Positions 7,670 through 16,659 of a DNA stretch of 64,000 nucleotides are shown here, piece after piece. This stretch comes from Actinomycetota bacterium (GTDB taxonomy: Bacteria; Actinomycetota; Coriobacteriia; Anaerosomatales; UBA912), in assembly GCA_018334075.1 (NCBI GenBank), contig JAGXSC010000021.1, positions 24,712-88,711 of the forward strand, written 5' to 3'. Positions within the stretch are counted from its first letter, which is position 1; each line of letters begins with the position of its first letter. Made by a program: the position numbers and the translations under genes. Below the pieces are notes generated by a model that saw only the letters and a program-made list of their open reading frames with translations, was not told the DNA's origin and searched no databases.

Positions 7670-8863
7670 CTATGTGCGGGACTGCAAGGTCTTCATACGC
7701 TTGAACTCCGCGTACAACTCCACCAGCTCCTTGTCGAAGAGGGGGCGCTTGAGTTCAATCGCCTTTGTGCGCACCATAGGTAGCAGCCCAACAGCATCTT
7801 CATGAGTTATCTCAGCGCCGTACTCCTCGAACTTCATCTCCAGAGTGCGAGAGCCCGAGTGCTTACCTACAACTATCTGACGCTCGAGACCCACCTCGCA
7901 AGGAGAAAATATCTCGTATGTTTTCGGATTCTTTATGACCCCGTCGGCGTGAATGCCGCTTTCGTGCGCAAATACGTTGGTACCGATGATCGACTTCCAG
8001 ACAGGAACAGTCCTTCCCGCGGCCGCCATCACAAACTCGCCCATCTTCCGGAAGCTCTCGGTGCCGATTTCGAGCTCAACTCCCTCGATGTACTTCAGGG
8101 CCATCACGACCTCTTCGAGCGCTGCGTTACCAGCCCTTTCCCCAAGTCCACCGACGGTCACATTGACCCAGTTCGCTCCAGCGTGCAATCCGGCAAGCGC
8201 GTTTGCCACCGCAAGGCCGAAGTCGTTGTGCGTGTGCATCTCCACATCAAGGCCGGTGGCCTCGATCAGCTCGCGGATCACCTTGTAGGTGCGAAGAGGA
8301 TCGAGCGCGCCTATCGTGTCGCAAAACCTGATCCTGTCCGCTCCCTCGGCCTTGGCAGCCTTGGCGTACTCGATCAGAAAAGCCATCTCTGTGCGGCTCG
8401 CATCTTCGGCGTTGACCGACACATAGACGCCGTTACTCTTAGCAAAGGCCACGGACTCACGGATCGTGTTGAGAACCCAGGCTCTGTCCTTTTGTAGCTT
8501 CGTGGCGATGTGGATGTCGCTCGTTGCAAGGGAGATGGCGACCGCGTCGACGCCGCAATCAAGCGATGTCTGTATGTCAACGATGTTCGCGCGGTTCCAG
8601 CCGAGCACAGAAGCCCTCAGCCCCATGTTCGCGATCTCCTCGATAACGGCGCGCTCATCACCGCCCATCACGGGAATTCCGGCTTCGATCTGGTCGACGC
8701 CGACATCGTCGAGCATCTGCGCTATCTTGACCTTCTCGGCGTTTGTAAATACCACGCCGGCGGTCTGCTCTCCATCTCGCAAAGTGGTATCATCAAGCTT
8801 GATGGGACGTTGCCCCATCGCACTTTCTATTGGAAGTTCCCACACCATAATATGGTTTTCCAT
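7670..8863 (-). CDS. homocitrate-synthase-family enzyme, probable Re-citrate synthase
   Basis: This DRE-TIM metallolyase has DTTLRDGEQ at residues 25-33, the metal-binding MHTHNDFG, GLGERAGNA and NVFAHESGIHADG, typical of NifV/homocitrate synthases. Family members condense acetyl-CoA with a 2-oxo acid; Re-citrate synthases of anaerobes such as Clostridium kluyveri and Dehalococcoides belong to this group and use oxaloacetate. Aconitase-like and isocitrate dehydrogenase genes in the same operon support citrate as product. ATG 8863 (MENHIMVW, 397 aa) is preferred because GGGAGG lies 8 bases upstream; an ATG at 8878 has no such site. It is the first gene of the operon. Homocitrate synthase remains the alternative. 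Confidence 0.8.
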   Translation of the reverse strand: MENHIMVWELPIESAMGQRPIKLDDTTLRDGEQTAGVVFTNAEKVKIAQMLDDVGVDQIEAGIPVMGGDERAVIEEIANMGLRASVLGWNRANIVDIQTSLDCGVDAVAISLATSDIHIATKLQKDRAWVLNTIRESVAFAKSNGVYVSVNAEDASRTEMAFLIEYAKAAKAEGADRIRFCDTIGALDPLRTYKVIRELIEATGLDVEMHTHNDFGLAVANALAGLHAGANWVNVTVGGLGERAGNAALEEVVMALKYIEGVELEIGTESFRKMGEFVMAAAGRTVPVWKSIIGTNVFAHESGIHADGVIKNPKTYEIFSPCEVGLERQIVVGKHSGSRTLEMKFEEYGAEITHEDAVGLLPMVRTKAIELKRPLFDKELVELYAEFKRMKTLQSRT

Positions 8864-8905
8864 TAGCAACCCTCCCATCGGCGTACGTTATTAGCATAAG
8901 CATCT

Positions 8906-8911
8906 TATAAT
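8906..8911 (+). promoter_or_regulatory. possible -10 element for the deacetylase gene
   Basis: A perfect TATAAT lies in the gap between the minus-strand operon and the plus-strand deacetylase gene, about 84 bp before its ATG. No convincing -35 box was found. The overlapping minus-strand reading, TATTAT, could equally serve the synthase operon. Confidence 0.3.
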
Positions 8912-8994
8912 ACGCTAAGTGACCCTATTCGACCAGCAGGCGGGACGTAAATGATTATTCCCTTCGGCGAGGGCCGACTAACCCGCGAGCCGCA

Positions 8995-10167
8995 ATGAGA
9001 GTGATCTTGCCCTACAGTCAGCAGATGGCCGAGTACGACTTCGGGCCGATGCATCCGATGCGGCCTGAGCGTTTCACACTCGCGCTCGATCTTATGTACG
9101 CATGCGGGTACTTATGCGATGGTGATTCGCCGTCGAGGCGCGGTGCCAGGGCGAATATCGTTGAAGTCGAAGCCGCAGAAGTACAAGACCTGTCGACCGT
9201 GCACAGCCGAGCATACATCGACACCGTGATGGATGCCTCGAAAGACCCTGCGCGCTTCAGCGCGAGGCGCGGCATCGGTACCGCCGACACCCCCGCCTTC
9301 CACCAGATGCACGAGACGGCCGCACTGATATGCGGGGCCACGATCGAAGCGCTTCGCGCGGTCGTAGAAGGCGACGCTCGCAGCTCCTTGAGCATCGCGG
9401 GCGGACTTCACCACGCGCACCGCGAGTCCGCGTCCGGGTTTTGCATCTACAACGATCCCGCCTGCGCTATCGCTGTGATGACCAGAGACCATCCTGGCCT
9501 GCGCGTGGCCTACATCGACATCGACGCTCACCATGGCGACGGCGTCGAAGGCATCTTCTATGACAGCCCGGACGTGCTTACCATCTCGGTGCACGAGTCG
9601 GGACGGTACCTGTTTCCCGGCACCGGACGGGTTCTAGACACGGGCGTCGGAGCAGGTAAGGGCTACGCGCTTAACGTACCGCTGCCACCGCTGGCCGACG
9701 ATGCCTGTTACCGCCTTGTCTTGCGGGAAGTGATCGCTCCGGCGATAGCCGCGTTCAAGCCCGATGTGATCGTCGCTCAATGCGGAGCCGATGCGCTGCA
9801 CACAGATCAGCTGACCCACCTCGGGCTTACCCTCTCCGGCTACAGCGGTATCGCAGAAGGCCTCGTTCAGATTGCCGAGGAGGTGTGCGGCGGACGCCTG
9901 TGCGCAACGGGCGGCGGCGGGTACGATGCTTACCTCGGCACACCTCGCGCGTGGACGCTGCTGCTAGCCGCGATGCTCAAGGTCGATCCCGACCCGCTAC
10001 TGCCAGAGAAGTGGCGCTCGCAGGTGCAGGAAACCATCGGGGAGCACGCGCCTTTTCACCTGCTCGACGACTCCTTTGCCCCGATAGGAGGCGTTGCCGA
10101 GAAGGTCAGGGCCCAGACCGCAAGCGTCGTGGAACGCGTCCGGCAGGCCTCGCCGCTGCTGAGGTAG
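8995..10167 (+). CDS. acuC: AcuC/class II histone-deacetylase-family protein
   Basis: The 390-residue protein has the arginase-deacetylase fold signatures: the active-site histidines in GGLHHAHR (~137-143), the Zn ligands Asp and His in DIDAHHGDGV (~175-184), the third Asp in CGADALHTD, and the glycine-rich TGGGGYDAYL. Bacterial members remove acyl groups from protein lysine or small amines; AcuC reverses acetylation of acetyl-CoA synthetase. It stands alone, divergent from the 2-oxoglutarate operon and convergent with the YgjP-like gene. The specific substrate cannot be told from sequence. Confidence 0.85.
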   Translation: MRVILPYSQQMAEYDFGPMHPMRPERFTLALDLMYACGYLCDGDSPSRRGARANIVEVEAAEVQDLSTVHSRAYIDTVMDASKDPARFSARRGIGTADTPAFHQMHETAALICGATIEALRAVVEGDARSSLSIAGGLHHAHRESASGFCIYNDPACAIAVMTRDHPGLRVAYIDIDAHHGDGVEGIFYDSPDVLTISVHESGRYLFPGTGRVLDTGVGAGKGYALNVPLPPLADDACYRLVLREVIAPAIAAFKPDVIVAQCGADALHTDQLTHLGLTLSGYSGIAEGLVQIAEEVCGGRLCATGGGGYDAYLGTPRAWTLLLAAMLKVDPDPLLPEKWRSQVQETIGEHAPFHLLDDSFAPIGGVAEKVRAQTASVVERVRQASPLLR

Positions 10168-10204
10168 GTCCGCCCAGGGTGTGTTGTGTTGGCGGTGTCT
10201 CGGC

Positions 10205-10939
10205 CTACGGCGAGGACGTTTTCTCCGCCCACGGAGGCACCCGGCTACCGGCTTCGCGCATCCGCGCACGAGCGGAGCCTACCTGCGGGCACAGTGATGA
10301 GAGCAACGCCCAGAAACGTGGCGAGTGATTCGGCTCGATGGTATGGGCCAACTCATGCAAGATGACGTACTCGACAAGATCTCTGGGAAGAAACACCAAG
10401 TTGCGGTTGAGTGAGATCGTGCCCGTACTCGAGCAGCTTGCCCACCGGGTGCGCTGGCCGCGTACCGACGCGCGCCCATACGAAATCCCTACCGCCGAGG
10501 AGAGCTCTTCGAGTAGTAGCGGCAACCGCGCTTTCGCGAGCTCGTCGCGCCACCGACGTAGTGCCGTCAGGCAGGCGACCGGGTCGCTCACATCGCCGGA
10601 AACGACGATCGAAGCACCCTCGACTCGTGCGCGCGCGCGTTTTTGCGGCGCCGGGCGCATCGTGACAGGCCAGCGTTCAGAGAAAGCGGCGAGATCGACT
10701 ACCTCGGGCAAAAGTTCGCTAGGGTGCGCGGCAAGCTCGGCTCGACGGAGCGCCACGGCCGCCATGTTTCGCTCGATCCACCTAAAGTGAGCGCGGATAG
10801 CGGTTTCGGCATCGGCCTTTCGCGCCCTTGCCGGCAAGACAACCACGAGCCCCTCGGCCGCGCTCACCCGCAACCGGACGCGTCGCGCGCGCGAGGAGCG
10901 GCGTAGCGTGTAAGCTGGCAGGTCGCTACCGAGAGGCAC
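10205..10939 (-). CDS. YgjP-like (DUF45) zinc metallopeptidase
   Basis: The zinc site is HELAH followed by EPNHSPRFW, the HExxH plus distal His pattern of the YgjP/SprT-like family. The preceding segment RTRWASCSSTGTISLNRNLV is also typical (RWGSCS..G.I..N). GTG 10939 (VPLGSDLPAYTLRR, 244 aa) is preferred; a longer frame to 11038 would lie within the rlmKL coding sequence. It overlaps the end of rlmKL by 14 bases, suggesting translational coupling. The protein is expected to be cytoplasmic. Some E. coli YgjP literature suggests nucleotide hydrolysis instead, so the biochemical role is uncertain. Confidence 0.8.
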   Translation of the reverse strand: MPLGSDLPAYTLRRSSRARRVRLRVSAAEGLVVVLPARARKADAETAIRAHFRWIERNMAAVALRRAELAAHPSELLPEVVDLAAFSERWPVTMRPAPQKRARARVEGASIVVSGDVSDPVACLTALRRWRDELAKARLPLLLEELSSAVGISYGRASVRGQRTRWASCSSTGTISLNRNLVFLPRDLVEYVILHELAHTIEPNHSPRFWALLSSLCPQVGSARARMREAGSRVPPWAEKTSSP

Positions 10940-13148
10940 GGCTGATCCTCCACACGTTGTGGATCCTCTTGTTGCGCTCGAAGTCTTTCGGGATCGTCTC
11001 GGCGGTGATGTTTTTGGCCAGAAGCTGTGATCCCTCAAGCGCCGAGAGATCCATCTTGAACTTGCGCATGTTGTTGGAGAAAACGATCACCCCGTCAGGC
11101 GCCAGCAGCTCAGCCGCCGCGGTAAGCAATTTGATGTAATCGCGCTGCACATCGAAGCTTTCTTCCATGCGCTTGGAGTTCGAAAAGGTCGGCGGATCAC
11201 AGAATATGAGGTCGAAGGGGGCAAGCGATTTAGCCTCTGGTGAAAACAGCCACGCTAAGACGTCGGCACGGATCCTCACGTGCTCATCACCAGAAAACCC
11301 GTTCGCGGCCATGTTCCTCTCCGACCACTGAAGGTAGGTCGAAGACATATCCACGCTCACCGTGGCGGCCGCCCCGCCGGAAGCGGCGTAAACACTCGCG
11401 GCGCCAGTGTACGAGAACAGGTTGAGAAACCTCTTGCCGAAGGAGCGCTCCCGCAGCATCTCGCGAGTTATCCTGTGATCGAGAAAAAGTCCTGTATCCA
11501 GGTAGTCGGAGAGATTGACGTGGAAGAGCAGCCCCCCTTCCGCGACCGTAAAGTAAGCCTGCCGCTCGCCCATTCGCTCATACTGCGAACGGCCGCTCTG
11601 CTTCTTTCTGACCTTCACGAACACATCTTGTGCGCCGATTCCGAGCACCTCGGGAACGGCCGCCACTACCTCGGCCAGACGCCTGCTCGCGACCGCTGGA
11701 TCGATGGTACGCGGTGGAGCGTACTCCGCCACGCACGCCCACACTCGGCCCGCGTCGGGGCCAGCGCCTTCATAGCGATCGACACTGACGGCGTACTCCG
11801 GTATGTCAGCGTCGTAAAGCCGGTAGCAGCTGACGCCGGAGCGCTTGGCCCAGGAGCGCAGGTGTCTCGCGTTCTTGCGGAGCCTGTTGGCGAAGGCGGA
11901 TTCGGTCGCCGAGATAACCTCCGCCGAGAAATCCGGGCTGGCGGCAAGGCCGACGCCGGAAATTACCGGGCACGGGAGCTCGAAGATGTGGATCTTTGCA
12001 GGAATGCGGCCGTTGTAGATGTCGTGCGAGGCTATAGCGGGCACTCCGATCCTCTCGGCGGGCGCGGCTTCCGGTGCGATCATCGCTAGCCGGTAGCCAG
12101 GAAACGCCTCTCGCGCACGCGCGCCGAGCAAGGCGTAAAGCTCACCCGGGCCTTCGTCGCTTTTCAGCCTTTGGCCGTAGGGCGGGTTCATCGCCAGCAG
12201 TCCTAAAACGCCATCTTCCGAGCGGACGGCGCTCTGTGGCGGTGATGCCTCAAGAGCTTCGCCTCGGCGGATACTCACGTAACGTTCGAGTCCTGCTCGG
12301 CGAACGCACTCGTTTGCTAAAGCGACAGCGCGCGGATCGATATCCCAGCCGAAAACAGGAGGGATGCGAGCAACTCCTTCCTCGGCCCGGGTGTCAGCCT
12401 CGTCGAGGAGGTCGCTCCACGCTTGCGGATCGTGCCCGAGCCACCCATCGAAGCCCCACCTTGAGCGCAGCAAACCTGGAGCGCGGTCACCCGCGATCGC
12501 CGCTCCCTCGATAAGTAACGTACCTGAACCGCAGACGGGGTCGATGAGGGGGCCGCCTTGCGCAGCGATTTGAGGCCACTTCGAGAAGAGCAGGACGGCC
12601 GCGGCCAGCGACTCTTTGAGCGGAGCGGTCACCTGCACTCCCGGCACCCTGTAACCGCGCCTGTGCAGCGCATCTCCCGACAGGTCGATGCTTATCACTG
12701 CACTGCGTAAGCGCGCGACGACGTTGACCTTCAGATCCGGGGTGAGTATGTCGACATCGGGACGAACTCCCGTGCGTGCGCGGAACCTGTCGACGATCGC
12801 GTCTTTGACCTTCAGCGCGCCATAGTGCGAGTGCGTGATCGGCGATTTCGAGCCGGTGAAGTCGACCGCTATCGAGCCTGTGACCGGGACATGATCTTCC
12901 CACGCGATCGAATTGACGCCTTCGTAAAGCTCCTCCGGGCTTGATGCCGGCACCTCGGCGAGCCTCAGCAAAACCCGCGAGGCCGTCCTGCTCCACAGGC
13001 AGACCCTGTACCCAACGGCGAGCTCGCCGGAGAATTCGACGCCCGCTCGCGCAGGCCGAACGTTACTCGCACCAAGCGAGAGTATCTCCTCGGCGAGCAG
13101 CCTTTCGATACCCAATGGGGCCGGCGCGAAAAATGAAAAGGTAGTCAT
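10926..13148 (-). CDS. rlmL: bifunctional 23S rRNA methyltransferase RlmKL
   Basis: The 740-residue protein has the usual order: a THUMP RNA-binding domain at about 50-165, an RlmL N2-guanine methyltransferase (DPVCGSGTLLIEGAAIAGDRAP near 200, NPPYG near 325), and a C-terminal RlmK N7-guanine methyltransferase (FLNLFSYTGAASVYAASGGA, FDLIFCDPPTFSNSKRM). By homology with E. coli it modifies G2445 and G2069 of 23S rRNA. Length matches fused RlmKL (~700 aa). It is the likely first gene of a pair with the YgjP-like gene. Confidence 0.92.
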   Translation of the reverse strand: MTTFSFFAPAPLGIERLLAEEILSLGASNVRPARAGVEFSGELAVGYRVCLWSRTASRVLLRLAEVPASSPEELYEGVNSIAWEDHVPVTGSIAVDFTGSKSPITHSHYGALKVKDAIVDRFRARTGVRPDVDILTPDLKVNVVARLRSAVISIDLSGDALHRRGYRVPGVQVTAPLKESLAAAVLLFSKWPQIAAQGGPLIDPVCGSGTLLIEGAAIAGDRAPGLLRSRWGFDGWLGHDPQAWSDLLDEADTRAEEGVARIPPVFGWDIDPRAVALANECVRRAGLERYVSIRRGEALEASPPQSAVRSEDGVLGLLAMNPPYGQRLKSDEGPGELYALLGARAREAFPGYRLAMIAPEAAPAERIGVPAIASHDIYNGRIPAKIHIFELPCPVISGVGLAASPDFSAEVISATESAFANRLRKNARHLRSWAKRSGVSCYRLYDADIPEYAVSVDRYEGAGPDAGRVWACVAEYAPPRTIDPAVASRRLAEVVAAVPEVLGIGAQDVFVKVRKKQSGRSQYERMGERQAYFTVAEGGLLFHVNLSDYLDTGLFLDHRITREMLRERSFGKRFLNLFSYTGAASVYAASGGAAATVSVDMSSTYLQWSERNMAANGFSGDEHVRIRADVLAWLFSPEAKSLAPFDLIFCDPPTFSNSKRMEESFDVQRDYIKLLTAAAELLAPDGVIVFSNNMRKFKMDLSALEGSQLLAKNITAETIPKDFERNKRIHNVWRISRASR

Positions 13149-13175
13149 AAGTGAGAAATTAGCACATCGAAAGCA

Positions 13176-14654
13176 TTAGCGCGTGCCCCGCATGGCGTGA
13201 GCGATCCGCGCGCGCGGGGCGTCGGAAACCGCGCCTGGGCCACCGTAGACGCGAACTTTGCCTATCTGCGCGCGCCTGACCCGAATCGCCGACTCTACGC
13301 GCTCGTCGATAGCGTGCGGCGGAGTGAGCACCAAAAGCGAGCCGAGGCGACCCTGGGCGATGCCGCCCGCGAGCGCATCGGGGAAGGTCGTGCCCGCCGC
13401 CACGCCAAGCCCGCTCCATCTCAAGCCGAGGGGCTCGCCATGCGCCGCGACGGCAAGCGAGGTAGCGTAGCGATCGGCCCCCGAAATGCGCGTGACTAGC
13501 GGCGCGACTGCGGCGACTTGCGTGGCCACGCTCGACGCAACGACCCCGGTCCCGCCGATAACGAAGACCTCGCTCAGCGGAAGGCCGCGCAGCACTTCAA
13601 GCGTGGCGGTATCTGCCGAGGAGGGGCGGGTCAACAGGATCGGGCGCTCCGTCGCATAGGCAATCGGCGAGACAGAGAGTGCATCCGGAAAGTCCTCTCC
13701 CGTGACAATGTATGCCGCGCTCGGCAAGCCCCTGCCGGCGCGCTGGCGCTCGCTTGCCGCCCTGCTGGCAATCTCGCTGGCTGTCTCGTAACGATCCACG
13801 CCGCCGATCCTCTCGACAGAGACGCCGCTGATGGTGGCAACCGCGTTCATCACATCTCGCGAGACCGCTCCTTCTTCGCCGAGCACAATGACACGTGACG
13901 CGCCGAGGCGAACGATCTCGTTTCTGACGCCGACAGGCAGTGTATTTGCACGCGTCAGCAGTATCGGCGCGTCGAGTACGCCCGCTAGGGATGCGCCGCC
14001 TAAAGCATCGGGCCAGGTCTCCCCTGTGGCCAGAAGCACGTTTCGCGCAGATCCAGCCGCCGGAAATGCTGACCACGAAGCTCGAATGGCCGTCTCGTAC
14101 CTGCAAAGACCCCACACCGGCTCTATCACATCGAGGAAATCATCGTCGACGCCAAGGTACCGAAATGGCGAATAACCGGTCTCATTCCAGAATGGGTACA
14201 CGATATCTCTGGAGACCGCTCCCCTCTGCGAGTTGCTCTGCTCCAGCGAACGCCACCTGGTGCGCTCCGGATTGGCCCACCCCGCGAATATCGCGACATG
14301 CGAACCGGGCTTTAGCAGTATGTCACCCGGCTGTAGTTCGTCTTTTGTGATTGGGGCGCTGACTTGCGCGAGATCGCGCGTCGTGCGTCCAGGAGGCGGC
14401 AATACCCAAGCCATGGAGACAAAGCCTGAACAGTCCTGGCGATAACCCTCGAACCTGGAGGTCTGGCTGTAGGGAATCCCGAGATCGACCCACCTTTGAG
14501 CGCGCAAGATAATTGTGTCGCGAGAGATGGCGCCTGCGTCTTGAGCGAACGCCAGCGCAAAAACCACCGTCACCACAACAAGCGTGATCGCGCGAATGAA
14601 GGTGCCTGGAATCGCCTGCAGGCAAAGGCTGATACGTGCTGGAATAGGCTCCAT
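13176..14654 (-). CDS. secreted NlpC/P60-like hydrolase with three CWB2 wall-binding repeats
   Basis: From ATG 14654 (AGGAG five bases upstream) the protein has 492 residues. Residues 1-43 form a signal peptide with a long n-region. Residues ~45-170 are NlpC/P60-like: catalytic Cys75 in QDCSGFVSMAW, PGDILL, and His119 in SHVAIFAGW. Residues ~180-492 hold three cell-wall-binding type 2 repeats (RYETAIRAS...WPDALGGASLAG; DRYETASEIA...FPDALSVSPIA; DRYATSLAVA...FPDALAGGIAQ). CWB2 triplets anchor proteins to anionic wall polymers in Gram-positives. The enzyme probably cleaves or modifies peptidoglycan at the surface. ATG 14675 gives a seven-residue extension with no ribosome site. Confidence 0.85.
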   Translation of the reverse strand: MEPIPARISLCLQAIPGTFIRAITLVVVTVVFALAFAQDAGAISRDTIILRAQRWVDLGIPYSQTSRFEGYRQDCSGFVSMAWVLPPPGRTTRDLAQVSAPITKDELQPGDILLKPGSHVAIFAGWANPERTRWRSLEQSNSQRGAVSRDIVYPFWNETGYSPFRYLGVDDDFLDVIEPVWGLCRYETAIRASWSAFPAAGSARNVLLATGETWPDALGGASLAGVLDAPILLTRANTLPVGVRNEIVRLGASRVIVLGEEGAVSRDVMNAVATISGVSVERIGGVDRYETASEIASRAASERQRAGRGLPSAAYIVTGEDFPDALSVSPIAYATERPILLTRPSSADTATLEVLRGLPLSEVFVIGGTGVVASSVATQVAAVAPLVTRISGADRYATSLAVAAHGEPLGLRWSGLGVAAGTTFPDALAGGIAQGRLGSLLVLTPPHAIDERVESAIRVRRAQIGKVRVYGGPGAVSDAPRARIAHAMRGTR

Positions 14655-14825
14655 CACATCTCCTGGTACGGCCACTGTTATGTATCGGCTAAAGTTGGCG
14701 TTGCGTGAAGCGCTGGTACGAATGTGTTGATTTTACCAGTTTCTCCGAAGGAAGCCACTGCGCTGCGCTGGTTCGAGGTGATACCATTGGCGTTAGCATG
14801 GCCAGCTCCCGAAAGGAGGCAGTAA

Positions 14826-15599
14826 ATGTCGACACCGTCACCGGGACAAAGAGCCCCTGAACTTGTGCTCCCGACACATCTCGGAAGCCAATTCGATCTT
14901 GCCGCCGAGCGGGGCAAAAACGTTGTTGTAGTGTTCTATCCGCTCGCGTGGACCCCTGTTTGAACCAGCCAGATTCCCTCGTATCAGGCGCAACTCGCCA
15001 GGTTCGAGGAGCTCAACACCCAGGTCCTGGGTGTAAGCGTCGATCACACACCAGCCCTCATAGCCTGGGCTGAGCACCTGGACGGCATCACCTACCCTCT
15101 CGCATCCGATTTCTGGCCGCATGGCGCGGTTTCACGGAAGTGGGGAGTCTTCAGAGAGCCGGATGGACACTCTGAGCGCGCTATCTTTATTGTCGATCGC
15201 GATGGCTTCATTAGGTATGTGGACGTTCATGACATCGATGACCAGCCCGACAATGAAGTGTTGTTCCGGCAGCTCGAGCTAGTTGAGCCGGATAGGTTGC
15301 CGACTCAGCGCGACGCCGAGCCATCACAAGAACCAAATTCCTCGGCAGGCACCGTCGGCGTGGTGATGTACTGCACGCCAGGCTGCTTCGACTGCATACA
15401 GGCTCGTAAGTGGCTCGCAAAGCACGCCATCGAATACGTGGAAGTCGATGTCTCCAGAGATATCGTCGCCCGCGATCGCGCTGCGGCTTACAACGAGGGC
15501 CGCCTACACACTCCAACTTTCGAAGTCGGCGAACAGGTATGTGTCGACTTTCGCCCCGACAGGCTAAGACAACTGCTCCGGCTCGACCGCAGCTCGTAA
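14826..15599 (+). CDS. peroxiredoxin-glutaredoxin fusion, probable selenoprotein (Sec46 at TGA)
   Basis: Starting at ATG 14826, with AGGAGG six bases upstream, the frame reads 257 residues if TGA 14961-14963 is decoded. The N-terminal half is an AhpC/TSA peroxiredoxin. The TGA falls exactly where the peroxidatic Cys is expected: PLAWTPV-U-TSQ matches the family motif PxxxTxxC. Homology continues in the same frame after it (LGVSVDHTP, YPLASDFWP, SERAIFIVDRDG). A linker at ~156-178 leads to a glutaredoxin-like domain with CTPGCFDC (Cys183, 187, 190) and HTPTFEVG. A hairpin of SECIS type follows the TGA. The expected role is thiol- or selenol-based peroxide reduction with a built-in reductant domain. 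The alternative, a nonsense mutation, is less likely because the rest of the frame is intact. Confidence 0.85.
14977..15009 (+). promoter_or_regulatory. SECIS-like hairpin after the in-frame TGA
   Basis: CCTCG (14977-14981) pairs with CGAGG (15005-15009), ATC (14983-14985) pairs with GGT including one wobble, and GGCG (14987-14990) pairs with CGCC (14996-14999), separated by single mismatches, around a CAACT loop. The loop begins 27 nt after the TGA, inside the usual bacterial SECIS range of about 16-37 nt. Known bacterial elements favour a G at the start of the loop; that holds here only if the closing G-C pair opens. Confidence 0.6.
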
Positions 15600-15600
15600 G

Positions 15601-15909
15601 TCAGGTTTTCTTCCGAGAACCGCCCGTCTTTTCATCCGCGCCGGGATGACGCAGCCGTGTCCTGCCCGAGCCGTACTTCAGGCCGGTAAGCCCGCCTCCG
15701 GTCAGCCCCACACCGGCAACAGCCAAATAGAGCACCCCTATCAACTGGCCGGTCAGCACCACAAACGAACCGGCCAAAACGATGCCTATCCCCGTCAACC
15801 AAAAGACAAAGGACGCTCGAGCGCGAGTCCATTCGCCCACGGCCAGTCCCGCAAACATGCCTCCCACGGCTCCCGCCACGCCCGCTAAAGCCACAAGCAG
15901 CGTCTCCAT
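15601..15909 (-). CDS. small hydrophobic membrane protein
   Basis: The 102-residue protein has three probable membrane segments (about residues 4-25, 33-54 and 57-77) and a basic hydrophilic tail (GSGRTRLRHPGADEKTGGSRKKT) likely in the cytoplasm. Gly-rich helices suggest tight packing. No family is recognised. It begins just after the stop of the flavoprotein gene, with AGGAAGG lying inside that gene's end, and converges on the selenoprotein gene with one base between stops. Confidence 0.6.
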   Translation of the reverse strand: METLLVALAGVAGAVGGMFAGLAVGEWTRARASFVFWLTGIGIVLAGSFVVLTGQLIGVLYLAVAGVGLTGGGLTGLKYGSGRTRLRHPGADEKTGGSRKKT

Positions 15910-15916
15910 TTAGCGG

Positions 15917-16501
15917 CTACCGGCCTTCCTGCTTCAACTTGCCGAGCAACCACGCCATATTCTCGCCAAGGCGGCGCATTGTCCTCACGCCTTCTTCATC
16001 CTGCAAGACATCGCCCGGTTGCCGCCCGACTCCGATGTTCCAGTAGCTCGAACCAACCATCATCATCTCGCCGATAAGGAAGAAGTGAGACATTGTGTCT
16101 AGCGCATGGATGGCCCCCGCCCTTCTGACCGCAACGATCGCCGCTCCGGGCTTTCGAGCGAAAGTACTACCGTTGGCCCTGGACACATACCCGACCCGAT
16201 CGATCACCGCTTTCATGTCGCTACTCACATCGGCAAAATAAACAGGAGAAGCCAGGATGATGCCGTCGGCTTCTTTGAGCTCCTCGATGATGACATTGAC
16301 GAAATCATCTCGGCCATGACACTGGCCATCTGCCCTCTTATAGCAGGCCGAGCACGCGGTGCACCCCAAAACCACCTTCCCGGCGGTCTGCATCTGGACG
16401 CACTCGATACCCGCCTCCTCGAGTGGCTCGAACACCATATTCACGAGTGAAGCGGTATTGCCGCCTACTCTCGGCGACCCGTTTATGGCAACGACTTTCA
16501 T
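15917..16501 (-). CDS. flavodoxin-family NAD(P)H-dependent FMN reductase
   Basis: The 194-residue protein opens with the FMN-phosphate loop AINGSPRVGGNTASL and has ILASPVYFADVSSDMKAVIDR, typical of the NADPH-dependent FMN reductase/iron-sulfur flavoprotein group. A cysteine cluster GCTACSACYKRADGQCHGRDD at about 46-66 resembles the compact Fe-S motif of Isf-type proteins, though the spacing should be checked. It probably transfers electrons in the cytoplasm of an anaerobe. It precedes the small membrane protein gene and diverges from the unknown gene at 16660. Confidence 0.8.
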   Translation of the reverse strand: MKVVAINGSPRVGGNTASLVNMVFEPLEEAGIECVQMQTAGKVVLGCTACSACYKRADGQCHGRDDFVNVIIEELKEADGIILASPVYFADVSSDMKAVIDRVGYVSRANGSTFARKPGAAIVAVRRAGAIHALDTMSHFFLIGEMMMVGSSYWNIGVGRQPGDVLQDEEGVRTMRRLGENMAWLLGKLKQEGR

Positions 16502-16659
16502 CTTCGCTTACTCCTGACCTCGATGGACGAACCGTCCTTTAAAGATTACTCCAGCCTTTCGTCTCGTGCACGCTTCAGCTCTCCGGCATGCCTGCCGATA
16601 GATTCGATACAAGCATGATCACATGCAACACGAGTCAAGCACGCCCGGAGGATGATACG

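Noticed and set aside
4074..8863. Aminoadipate lysine pathway or leucine biosynthesis as the role of this operon
   Set aside because: The dehydrogenase has isocitrate and NADP+ residue signatures, and lysA shows a diaminopimelate route; no leuA/leuB-type signature is present.
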